From positions 1-10,076 of the forward strand of contig JAVVPN010000096.1 of assembly GCA_036655755.1 (NCBI GenBank): 10,076 nucleotides of DNA, given 5' to 3'. Shown in pieces: positions 1 to 6,061 of this stretch; the stretch's first letter is position 1, and each line of letters opens with the position of its first letter. The notes beneath the pieces were generated by a model. The model saw only the letters and a program-made list of their open reading frames with translations. It was not told where the DNA came from and did no database searches. A program made the translations under genes and the position numbers. This stretch comes from JAUNSR01 sp036655755 (GTDB lineage: Bacteria > Bacteroidota > Bacteroidia > Bacteroidales > JAUNSR01).

Positions 1-6
1 TTTTTG

Positions 7-79
7 TGACCCCGGAGGGACTCGAACCCTCGACCCAATGATTAAGAGTCATTTGCTCTACCAACTGAGCTACGGAGTC
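7..79 (-). tRNA. tRNA-Lys (anticodon CUU)
   Basis: Read on the minus strand this folds as a complete 73-nt cloverleaf. The acceptor stem is GACTCCG paired with CGGGGTC (one G-U pair) with discriminator A. The D stem is GCTC/GAGC, the anticodon loop is CTCTTAA, which gives anticodon CTT (decodes AAG, lysine), and the T arm is GAGGG-TTCGAGT-CCCTC. The 3' CCA is not encoded: the bases after the discriminator are C-A-A, so CCA must be added after transcription. A well-formed promoter lies just upstream at 97-127. The gene stands alone here, although more tRNAs could lie left of the window. Confidence 0.97.
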
Positions 80-96
80 GTTTTGTTTCGACTCTG

Positions 97-127
97 CAAA
101 GGTAGATTATTTTATAAATGTTGCAAA
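97..127 (-). promoter_or_regulatory. -33/-7 promoter of tRNA-Lys
   Basis: On the minus strand TTTG (124-127) is followed by exactly 19 bases and then TACCTTTG (97-104), matching the Bacteroides housekeeping consensus TTTG-N19-TAnnTTTG. The -7 box ends 17 bases before the first base of the tRNA, so a short 5' leader is expected and would be removed by RNase P. The spacer and -33 element lie inside a dyad at 104-150. Confidence 0.8.
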
Positions 128-150
128 TTTTTTTGCAATAAAAATAATCT
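104..150. repeat. AT-rich dyad over the tRNA-Lys promoter
   Basis: Two nested inverted repeats are seen. The outer arms are AGATTATTTT (104-113) and AAAATAATCT (141-150). The inner arms are TTGCAAA (121-127) and TTTGCAA (132-138) with a TTTT loop. Together they form a long, almost entirely A-T hairpin between the hydrolase gene and the tRNA. It could be a binding site over the -33 region, or a weak end signal for minus-strand transcription from the hydrolase gene. It could also be chance in AT-rich DNA, because the stem has little G-C content. Confidence 0.4.
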
Positions 151-212
151 GCTTTTGCGGAAAATATTGAGTCAAAACATAGGTTTTATCAATTTCTGAA
201 TGTAATTGTCAA

Positions 213-1016
213 TTATTCAAATAAATACAAATCGGAGGGATGATTGCGTTTTAATGCAACTAATTCCACATCGCGTCCTACCCTGATATCCTCTTGTAAT
301 AATCGGAACTCAATTGTTTTATATGCCAGCTCCGGATGGTTATTATCGCGGCTCAGATGGCATAAAAAGATATACTGAATGTCGGGGTGATACACCTCCG
401 CAAGAAACTCGGCGCAATCTTTATTGCTTAAATGACCATTTAACCCCAGTATACGTTGTTTCAGATGATAGGGATACGATCCGTGATTTAACATCTCGAT
501 GTCGTAATTGGCTTCGATGATAAGATAACTGGCTCGGCTCATATAGTCTTTGACCGTTTCCGTTACATATCCCAAATCGGTAGCAAAGGCAAATTTTATA
601 TCACCCAGTTCGATGAAATAACCAACATTGTCGGTTCCATCGTGGGGCACTTCAAAGGGGGTAATCCGGAAGTCCCGCACTTCGGTAACTTCATTTTTTA
701 CGACCAGCCGTTTTGATTGGTAGATTTTCTGAGTCATACCGTAGCTGCGGTTCATACCGAAATGAATCTCTTCGGTCGAATATACCGGGATGCCGTATTT
801 TTCGCCTAAGAAACCGGCCGATTTGATATGATCGGCATGATCATGAGTGATAAACACTCCTAAAATGGTTTCGAAAGGAATATTATAATCTTTGAGAGCC
901 TTTTTGATTGTTCTTACACCGATGCCGGCATCAATCAGGATGCCATAGCCTTCGGTGCCCAGGTAGTAGCAGTTGCCACTGCTGCCACTGGCAAGGCTTA
1001 TAAATGTAAGCTTCAT
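213..1016 (-). CDS. MBL-fold metallo-hydrolase, WalJ/YycJ-like
   Basis: This 267-residue protein has the metallo-beta-lactamase fold of the YycJ/WalJ group. The N-terminus carries a conserved SLASGSSGN stretch (7-15). The zinc-binding motif HDHADH is at 58-63, and further metal-ligand candidates are H125 (PHDGTDN), D147 (ATDLG), H195 (GHLSN) and H220 (LCHLSRDNN). No signal peptide or membrane segment is seen, so it should be cytoplasmic. Relatives in Firmicutes have been linked to 5'-3' exonuclease activity and cell-wall/division control, but the substrate here is inferred only from family membership. The length is normal and the ATG start is directly followed by the conserved N-terminus. The gene lies 71 bases downstream of the RsmI-like gene on the same strand and has its own likely promoter at 1040-1071, so it may be transcribed alone or with its upstream neighbour. 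It is not next to a WalRK two-component system. Confidence 0.88.
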   Translation of the reverse strand: MKLTFISLASGSSGNCYYLGTEGYGILIDAGIGVRTIKKALKDYNIPFETILGVFITHDHADHIKSAGFLGEKYGIPVYSTEEIHFGMNRSYGMTQKIYQSKRLVVKNEVTEVRDFRITPFEVPHDGTDNVGYFIELGDIKFAFATDLGYVTETVKDYMSRASYLIIEANYDIEMLNHGSYPYHLKQRILGLNGHLSNKDCAEFLAEVYHPDIQYIFLCHLSRDNNHPELAYKTIEFRLLQEDIRVGRDVELVALKRNHPSDLYLFE

Positions 1017-1039
1017 AGTTTTACTTTTTTCTAATATTG

Positions 1040-1071
1040 CAAATATAGAGTATTATGAGGTAATAAACCAA
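1040..1071 (-). promoter_or_regulatory. Probable promoter of the MBL hydrolase gene
   Basis: On the minus strand TTGG (1068-1071) is followed by 20 bases and then a perfect TATATTTG -7 box (1040-1047). The -33 element has one mismatch to TTTG. The -7 box ends 23 bases before the ATG, giving a short leader. It lies in the 71-base gap after the RsmI-like gene. Confidence 0.55.
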
Positions 1072-1087
1072 CTACAAAGCAAAAGGG

Positions 1088-1792
1088 TCATTTATAAATT
1101 AAAAAGATGCTTGGTACCCGGGGTAACTCTTTTTTATCGCGGGCCCACTCGGAAATGGTTTTTGTTATGATCGATTCGTCATCGCAAGTGATGTTTGACG
1201 CGATGCACAAGCGGGTTTGAGGACGGCAGTTCTTAACCAAATCTTCCAACATCTTGTTGTTGCGATAAGGAGTTTCAATAAACAGCTGGGTTTGATTTTC
1301 TGCATAGATGCGTCCTTCGAGTTGCTTGATACGTTTTGCGCGTTCGCCTGTCTCGATGGGTAAATATCCGTGAAAAGCAAAACTCTGTCCATTGAATCCA
1401 CTTCCCATTACCGACATCAGAATAGAAGAAGGGCCAACTAACGGGACTACTTTAAGCTTTTGGCGTTGTGCGATAGCCACTACATCCGCACCCGGGTCTG
1501 CAATAGCAGGACATCCGGCCTCGGAAATAATACCAACCGATTCGCCCGCCTGCAGGGGTTTTAGATAATCGGATACTTCTTCGGGAGAGGTATGTTTATT
1601 GAGTTCGTAGAAAGTAAGTTCGTCGATGTTTATTGACTGATCTGCTTTTTTCAGGAAGCGACGTGCCGTGCGTATATTTTCTACGATGAAGTGGCGGATG
1701 CCCCGTATCACTTCGAGGTTGTAGGCCGGAAGTACACGTTCATGCGCTGTTTCGCCCAAAGTGACAGGGATCAGGTATAATGCGGTTTGCAT
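1088..1792 (-). CDS. SAM-dependent methyltransferase, short RsmI-like (tetrapyrrole methylase fold)
   Basis: The 234-residue protein belongs to the tetrapyrrole-methylase/RsmI superfamily. Visible motifs are an N-terminal LYLIPVTLG strand (5-13), where RsmI has its VxTPIGN segment; GIISEAGCPAIADPG (87-101), the SAM-binding signature corresponding to SDAGTPxISDPG of RsmI; LVGPSSILMSVMGSG (118-132); HGYLP (141-145); and FIETPYRN (171-178). RsmI 2'-O-methylates C1402 of 16S rRNA. This protein is shorter than E. coli RsmI (about 286 residues) and diverges in several motifs, so the target may differ. I leave the symbol blank because Bacteroidales can carry a closer RsmI elsewhere. The reading frame stays open upstream to 1864, but the residues added there are lysine-rich and unlike the family, and would overlap the divergent rsmF start. 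The ATG at 1792 begins directly with the conserved first strand and is preferred. No clear promoter was recognised. Confidence 0.85.
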   Translation of the reverse strand: MQTALYLIPVTLGETAHERVLPAYNLEVIRGIRHFIVENIRTARRFLKKADQSINIDELTFYELNKHTSPEEVSDYLKPLQAGESVGIISEAGCPAIADPGADVVAIAQRQKLKVVPLVGPSSILMSVMGSGFNGQSFAFHGYLPIETGERAKRIKQLEGRIYAENQTQLFIETPYRNNKMLEDLVKNCRPQTRLCIASNITCDDESIITKTISEWARDKKELPRVPSIFLIYK

Positions 1793-1830
1793 AAAGTTCG
1801 GATTTATATGTTTCTGGCGGTAAAAATACA

Positions 1831-1838
1831 TAAATTTG
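1831..1838 (+). promoter_or_regulatory. Possible -7 box of rsmF
   Basis: A perfect TAAATTTG lies in the 66-base gap between the divergent methyltransferase genes and ends 20 bases before the rsmF ATG. No TTTG is seen 18 to 20 bases upstream, so only the -7 half is supported. Confidence 0.35.
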
Positions 1839-1858
1839 TGCTTTCTAATTGAGCTTTT

Positions 1859-3271
1859 ATGCAATTACCCGAATCATTTATCAATAGAATGCGGGCTTTG
1901 ATGGGCGAGGAGTATGAAGCCTTTGCCGAAGCCTTGCAAAAAGAACAGTCGGTAAGCATCCGTTATAATCCGTTGAAAACCGATTTTGAACCCGATGCCG
2001 ACCCTGTTGGTTGGAGTACGCGCGGCTATTATTTGCCGGAGCGACCGGCCTTTACATTCGACCCGCTTTTTCATGCCGGAGTATACTATGTACAGGAAGC
2101 CTCCTCTATGTTTTTAGAGCAGGTGATTCGTCAGTACGTAGATACGCCTGTACGTTATCTCGATTTATGCGCCGCTCCCGGAGGAAAAACAACTCTTGCC
2201 GTATCGGCACTTCCGGAAGGAAGTTTGGTGGTAGGGAATGAAATTGAACGTAAGCGTTGTCATATTCTTGCCGAAAATATAGCGAAATGGGGTTCGCCTT
2301 ACAGCATGGTGATGAATAACCGATCGGAAGATTATACCGATCTGACCCATTATTTCGATGTGATACTGACCGATGTGCCTTGCTCGGGCGAAGGAATGTT
2401 CCGCAAAGATCCGCAGGCTATTACAGAATGGTCGGAAGCGAATGTACTTAATTGTGCGGTACGCCAAAAAACGATTCTCGAAAACATCTGGCCTGCGTTA
2501 CAACCCGGAGGATTGTTGATCTACAGTACCTGTACCTACAATACGGAAGAGAATGAAGAGATGCTTGCCTGGATCTGTGATGAATTGGGCGCTGAAGTAC
2601 TTCCGGTAGATGTAGAGCCGTCTTGGGGTATCCATCGTGCATTGTCGGGAGAACTGCCTGTATATCGCTTCATGCCACACACTACGCGCGGAGAGGGCTT
2701 GTTTATGGCGGTATTGCGTAAAGCCGAGTCGGACGAGATGGATGAGCGTAGCCGTTTGGTGCGTGATTTCCAGAAAAAGGCGCAAAAGAAAGCCGGAAAA
2801 GGGGGCGTTAAAGAGGTTGCTTTTCCAAAAGAAGTGAAAGACTGGGTGAAAAATCCAGATAAGTTCCGTTTTGAGGTGCAGGGTGATAAATTGATTGCTT
2901 ATCCCAAAATTTATGCGGAAGAAATGCAGATGCTTGGGGCAAAACTCAATCCTTTGATGAAAGGATTGGTATTGGGCAGTTTTAAAGGGAAGGATGTAGT
3001 GCCCGATCATGCGCTCGCTTTGTCGGTAGCACTTAACCGGGATGCATTTACGGTAACTGAAGTGGATCGTGATACGGCACTGGCCTATTTGCGTCGCGAG
3101 GCGGTTACATTGAGTACCGAGTTGCCAAAAGGATTTGTATTGCTTACCTATCAAGACCATCCGATTGGTTGGGTGAAGCATTTGGGCAACCGATCTAACA
3201 ATTTATATCCTCAAGAATGGCGCATCAGAAGCGGCTATTCTCCAGAGGAGGAGTGGAGTGCGTTGATGTAG
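1859..3271 (+). CDS. rsmF: RsmF-type rRNA (cytosine-C5-)-methyltransferase (NOL1/NOP2/Sun family)
   Basis: The 470-residue protein has the layout of RsmF/YebU. An N-terminal RNA-binding part comes first (about 1-95), including the family HAGVYYVQEASSM stretch (72-84). The Rossmann methyltransferase core follows, with SAM motif I DLCAAPGGKT (102-111), motif IV DVPCSGEGMFRKDP (172-185, C175) and motif VI YSTCTYN (222-228). C225 is the expected catalytic nucleophile, and C175 would help release the product. A lysine-rich linker (about 303-325) leads to a C-terminal PUA-like region ending in GWVKHLGNRSNNLYPQEWR (437-455). E. coli RsmF makes m5C1407 in helix 44 of 16S rRNA; the same target here is inferred. 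The length is typical and no key residue is missing. The ATG sits at the family N-terminus (LPESFINRM) with no clear Shine-Dalgarno sequence, as is normal in this phylum. It is divergent from the RsmI-like gene across 66 bases, and both may modify the decoding centre. Confidence 0.93.
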   Translation: MQLPESFINRMRALMGEEYEAFAEALQKEQSVSIRYNPLKTDFEPDADPVGWSTRGYYLPERPAFTFDPLFHAGVYYVQEASSMFLEQVIRQYVDTPVRYLDLCAAPGGKTTLAVSALPEGSLVVGNEIERKRCHILAENIAKWGSPYSMVMNNRSEDYTDLTHYFDVILTDVPCSGEGMFRKDPQAITEWSEANVLNCAVRQKTILENIWPALQPGGLLIYSTCTYNTEENEEMLAWICDELGAEVLPVDVEPSWGIHRALSGELPVYRFMPHTTRGEGLFMAVLRKAESDEMDERSRLVRDFQKKAQKKAGKGGVKEVAFPKEVKDWVKNPDKFRFEVQGDKLIAYPKIYAEEMQMLGAKLNPLMKGLVLGSFKGKDVVPDHALALSVALNRDAFTVTEVDRDTALAYLRREAVTLSTELPKGFVLLTYQDHPIGWVKHLGNRSNNLYPQEWRIRSGYSPEEEWSALM

Positions 3272-3280
3272 CCAAAGTTT

Positions 3281-3300
3281 AATTAAAAGAAATTTTAATT
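3281..3300. repeat. AT-only perfect hairpin with GAAA loop
   Basis: AATTAAAA (3281-3288) and TTTTAATT (3293-3300) are perfect 8-bp arms around a GAAA tetraloop, starting 10 bases after the rsmF stop codon. With no G-C pair and no following T-run it is a poor intrinsic terminator. Its right arm overlaps the presumed -33 element of the next gene. Confidence 0.4.
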
Positions 3301-3322
3301 GTTGAAAAAACTCTTATATTTG
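3293..3322 (+). promoter_or_regulatory. Probable promoter of the YhcH-family gene
   Basis: A perfect TATATTTG -7 box (3315-3322) is preceded at 18 bases by TTTT (3293-3296), a one-mismatch -33 element. The expected leader of about 30 bases contains the palindrome TAGATT-T-AATCTA (3334-3346), a possible operator or small RNA hairpin. Confidence 0.55.
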
Positions 3323-3358
3323 TGTTTCCCGAATAGATTTAATCTACAATAAAAAGTT

Positions 3359-3805
3359 ATGATATTAGATTCATTAAGCAACTCGGCCAGATATGAGGGG
3401 TTGCATCCGGCTTTTAAGCAGGCGTTTGATTTTATTAAATCGACGGACTTTTCAAAACTTGAACCGGGAAAAATAGAGCTGAACGGTGTGGATTTATTTG
3501 TGAATTTCGACGAGCCTATCGGAAAAAAAGCAGATGAGGCAAGTCTGGAAGCGCACCGTAAATATATCGATATACAGGTTCCTTTCTCTGCGATTGAAAC
3601 AATGGGCTGGCGCTCGTTGGGCGAGTTGAAAGAACCGAAAAGTGAATATAATGCAGAAAAAGATATTATTTTCTTTCATGATAAAGCAACTTCCTATATA
3701 ACCGTACATCCGGGACAATTTGTTGTTTTCTTTCCGGAAGACGCACATCAACCGGGCATCGCCGAGGGTGTATTTCGGAAAATAGTTGTGAAAGTGAAAA
3801 TCTGA
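3359..3805 (+). CDS. YhcH/YjgK/YiaL family protein (DUF386)
   Basis: This 148-residue cytoplasmic protein is a complete member of the YhcH/YjgK/YiaL family (DUF386), a small cupin-like beta-barrel. Family hallmarks are the MILDSL start, the ExHRKYIDIQ segment (64-73; E64, H66, Y69, D71 and Q73 as likely site residues), the acidic SEYNAEKDIIFF stretch (95-106) and FFPEDAHQPG (124-133, H130 a probable metal ligand), ending in a KIVVKV strand. Members occur in sialic acid and other sugar operons, and the family includes EbgC, the small subunit of evolved beta-galactosidase. The exact reaction is not known to me for this member. It lies upstream of glgB on the same strand, separated by a strong hairpin at 3819-3863, so a link to carbohydrate metabolism is plausible but not shown. 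It has its own probable promoter. Confidence 0.9.
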   Translation: MILDSLSNSARYEGLHPAFKQAFDFIKSTDFSKLEPGKIELNGVDLFVNFDEPIGKKADEASLEAHRKYIDIQVPFSAIETMGWRSLGELKEPKSEYNAEKDIIFFHDKATSYITVHPGQFVVFFPEDAHQPGIAEGVFRKIVVKVKI

Positions 3806-3818
3806 TTCTGAAAAATTT

Positions 3819-3863
3819 AAAATGTCTCGCGAAGAGCGGTAACCGCAACTTCCGGGGCATTTT
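3819..3863 (+). terminator. Large hairpin between the YhcH-family gene and glgB; likely intrinsic terminator
   Basis: The outer stem AAAATGTCTCG (3819-3829) pairs with CGGGGCATTTT (3853-3863) over 11 bp with two G-U pairs. It continues past a one-base bulge as GAAG (3831-3834) with CTTC (3849-3852), then GCGG (3836-3839) with CCGC (3843-3846) and a TAA loop. The 3' arm ends in TTTT, then CTGTTT. This is strong enough to terminate the upstream gene, although the free T-run is short, so read-through into glgB (28 bases on) is possible. Confidence 0.7.
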
Positions 3864-3891
3864 CTGTTTAAACTTAACAGCATAGGCAAAG

Positions 3892-5904
3892 ATGAAGAAA
3901 ACCCTGAATCTGATTAAAAATGACCCTTGGTTACTTCCATATCGGGAGGCAATCGAAGGGCGGCATATATATGCGCTTGAACGCGAAAAAGAACTTGTAG
4001 GAGAGGATGGTTCGCTAAGTGATTTTGCGACCGGATATCTGTATTATGGGCTGCATCGTACCAACGAAGGTTGGGTGGTGCGAGAATGGGCTCCGAATGC
4101 TACCGAAATCTTCTTGATCGGAAATTTTAATGATTGGAAAGAGGATGAAGCTTTCCGCTTACGGAAAATCGGAAACGGAAGCTGGGAACTCACTCTCCCG
4201 GCCGACGTGTTGCACCATGAGGATCTTTTTAAACTGTCGGTCCATTGGGATGGCGGACAGGGGGAGCGAATTCCGGCATGGGCGCGCAGAGTAGTGCAAG
4301 ACACTGTAACTTATATTTTTTCGGCTCAGGTATGGGAGCCGGAACACAGATACGAGTTTCGCAATACAACGTTTAAACCGCAAACCGATCCGTTGTTGAT
4401 TTATGAGTGTCATATCGGAATGGCGCAGGAAGAGGAGCGAGTGGGAACTTTCGATGAGTTCCGTCTCAATATATTGCCTCGTATTATCAAAGACGGGTAC
4501 AATGCCATTCAGATAATGGCTGTGCAAGAGCATCCTTATTACGGATCATTCGGTTATCATGTATCTAGCTTTTTTGCTGTATCGTCTCGTTACGGTACTC
4601 CCGAAGAACTGAAACAACTTATCGATGCCGCACATGAAGCCGGAATTGCGGTGATTATGGATATCGTACATTCACATGCCGTAAAAAATGAAGTGGAAGG
4701 GCTGGGGCGTTTCGACGGCTCGCTAGGACAATATTTTTATGGAGACGAACGTCGGGAGCATCCTGCATGGGATTCGCTTTGCTTTGATTATGGCAAAAAT
4801 GAAGTGGTTCACTTCTTGCTTTCGAATTGTAAATACTGGATGGAGGAGTTCCGTTTTGATGGATTTCGTTTCGACGGGGTGACTTCGATGCTTTATTATA
4901 GCCATGGGTTGAATGAGCAGTTTAACGGATATGCGGATTATTATAACGGTAATCAGGATGATAATGCTATTTGTTATCTGACGTTGGCTAATAAGCTGAT
5001 TCATGAAGTGAATCCTGCTGCAATCACAATCGCGGAAGAGATGAGTGGGATGCCGGGGCTTGCCGTACCGGTAAAAGACGGTGGGTTGGGCTTTGATTAT
5101 CGCATGGCGATGGGTATACCCGATTACTGGATCAAGCTGTTGAAAGAGAAAAAGGATGAGGACTGGAATGTGACCGATATCCTGTGGGAATTAACGAATC
5201 GCCGGACTGATGAAAAAACAATCAACTATGCAGAGAGTCATGATCAGGCATTGGTAGGGGATAAAACGATTATTTTCCGCCTGATTGATGAGAAAATGTA
5301 TTGGCATATGATGCGTTGGGATAAGGATCTTACCGTAGACAGGGGGATTGCTTTGCATAAAATGATACGTCTTATCACGGCGGCAACTCTTAATGGCGGA
5401 TATCTCAATTTTATGGGAAATGAGTTCGGGCATCCCGAATGGATTGATTTTCCTCGTGCAGGGAATGACTGGTCTTATAAATATGCGCGCCGGCAATGGA
5501 GCCTGGTAGACCGGCCGGATTTGAAATATCAATTCCTTAACCGGTTTGATGAAGCCATGATTGCACTGCTGAAATCCGTGAAAAGATTCGCTTCCTCTCC
5601 GGTTGAAGGAGTATGGGATAGCCGCGCAGATCAGATAGTTGCGTTTATGCGCCGTGACCTGCTCTTTATTTTTAACTTTAATCCGGTTCAGTCTTTTACT
5701 GATTATGGATTGTTGGTAAAAGAAGGGAAATATAAGGTGGTATTGAATACGGATGCTGCTTTGTTTGGCGGCTATGAACAGGTGGATGAGCGTGTAGAAT
5801 ATCAGGCTGTCATTGATCCGCTTTATGCAGCAACGAATAAGGGATGGTTAAAACTATATTTACCTGCTCGTAGCGCACTTGTATTAAAGAAAAAGGCATT
5901 GTAA
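3892..5904 (+). CDS. glgB: 1,4-alpha-glucan (glycogen) branching enzyme, GH13
   Basis: This 670-residue enzyme cuts alpha-1,4-glucan chains and rejoins them as alpha-1,6 branches (EC 2.4.1.18) in cytoplasmic glycogen synthesis. A CBM48 domain spans about 52-145 (APNATEIFLIGNFNDW, 67-82). The GH13 barrel carries region I DIVHSH (257-262), region II GFRFDGVTS with nucleophile D328, region III ITIAEEMSG with acid/base E382, and region IV YAESHDQ with transition-state stabiliser D451. An all-beta C-terminal domain follows from about 560. The stretches YAESHDQALVGDK, GYLNFMGNEFGHPEW and RMAMGIPDYWI resemble animal and plant branching enzymes more than E. coli GlgB (about 730 residues), so this is the eukaryote-like clade. 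All catalytic residues are present and the gene is intact. No glycogen synthase or phosphorylase lies nearby. No -33/-7 promoter was found in the 86 bases upstream. It converges on yihY through a shared terminator. Confidence 0.96.
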   Translation: MKKTLNLIKNDPWLLPYREAIEGRHIYALEREKELVGEDGSLSDFATGYLYYGLHRTNEGWVVREWAPNATEIFLIGNFNDWKEDEAFRLRKIGNGSWELTLPADVLHHEDLFKLSVHWDGGQGERIPAWARRVVQDTVTYIFSAQVWEPEHRYEFRNTTFKPQTDPLLIYECHIGMAQEEERVGTFDEFRLNILPRIIKDGYNAIQIMAVQEHPYYGSFGYHVSSFFAVSSRYGTPEELKQLIDAAHEAGIAVIMDIVHSHAVKNEVEGLGRFDGSLGQYFYGDERREHPAWDSLCFDYGKNEVVHFLLSNCKYWMEEFRFDGFRFDGVTSMLYYSHGLNEQFNGYADYYNGNQDDNAICYLTLANKLIHEVNPAAITIAEEMSGMPGLAVPVKDGGLGFDYRMAMGIPDYWIKLLKEKKDEDWNVTDILWELTNRRTDEKTINYAESHDQALVGDKTIIFRLIDEKMYWHMMRWDKDLTVDRGIALHKMIRLITAATLNGGYLNFMGNEFGHPEWIDFPRAGNDWSYKYARRQWSLVDRPDLKYQFLNRFDEAMIALLKSVKRFASSPVEGVWDSRADQIVAFMRRDLLFIFNFNPVQSFTDYGLLVKEGKYKVVLNTDAALFGGYEQVDERVEYQAVIDPLYAATNKGWLKLYLPARSALVLKKKAL

Positions 5905-5921
5905 TTTATATTATAAAACAT

Positions 5922-5979
5922 AAAGATTGTTTTGTTTAATAATGTAAAATATTGCATCTTTGCTGCAACAACAATCTTT
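5922..5979. repeat. 10-bp perfect inverted repeat flanking a promoter
   Basis: AAAGATTGTT (5922-5931) and AACAATCTTT (5970-5979) are exact reverse complements, 38 bases apart, and they bracket the -33/-7 promoter at 5931-5962. A smaller TTGCA/TGCAA dyad (5952-5956, 5963-5967) sits over the -7 box. The spacing is too short for a typical invertible promoter. An operator or chance is more likely. Confidence 0.4.
5931..5962 (+). promoter_or_regulatory. -33/-7 promoter downstream of glgB
   Basis: TTTG (5931-5934), 20 bases, then CATCTTTG (5955-5962) match the consensus with one mismatch in the -7 box. Transcription would start near 5967 and run towards the terminator at 6016-6048. No coding sequence lies between, so the promoter, if real, serves a short non-coding transcript. 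Confidence 0.5.
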
Positions 5980-6048
5980 CTTACCTTAGAACTTAATACC
6001 TCATTGAAAAACAATAAAAAAGGTCGCCTGCGAAGGCGACCTTTTTTT
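5967..6048 (+). ncRNA. Candidate small RNA (about 82 nt)
   Basis: Inferred from a promoter (5931-5962) followed about 50 bases later by a perfect intrinsic terminator (6016-6048), with no ATG-initiated reading frame in between. The 5' part is unstructured and rich in A, C and T, with a small ATTG-AAAAA-CAAT hairpin just before the terminator. An open 5' region plus a 3' terminator stem is the usual build of a trans-acting bacterial small RNA. I do not recognise it as a known family. It could also be no more than the glgB 3' untranslated region. Confidence 0.4.
6016..6048. terminator. Bidirectional intrinsic terminator between glgB and yihY
   Basis: GGTCGCC (6022-6028) pairs perfectly with GGCGACC (6035-6041) around the loop TGCGAA. 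It is preceded by A6 and followed by T7, so it works in both directions: for glgB and the candidate small RNA on the plus strand, and for yihY (stop at 6062-6064) on the minus strand. Confidence 0.95.
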
Positions 6049-6061
6049 ATATTGACATCGA

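Noticed and set aside
1793..1864. A 24-residue N-terminal extension of the RsmI-like protein beginning at 1864
   Set aside because: The added residues are basic and unlike the family, and the extended start would overlap the divergent rsmF start codon. The ATG at 1792 begins at the conserved first strand.
2498..3181. A 227-codon open frame antisense to rsmF
   Set aside because: It lies wholly inside a clear rsmF coding region, its composition is erratic (many His, Arg, Phe, Cys), and it shows no recognisable motif.
3494..3889. A 131-codon open frame antisense to the YhcH-family gene
   Set aside because: It overlaps a well-supported gene and a terminator hairpin and has no family features.
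5922..5979. Invertible promoter (phase-variation switch)
   Set aside because: The arms are only 10 bp with a 38-base spacer, no invertase gene is seen, and the repeats do not resemble known Bacteroides inversion sites.
5823..6014. A 63-codon minus-strand frame across the end of glgB
   Set aside because: It overlaps the glgB C-terminus and the predicted promoter and shows no coding features.
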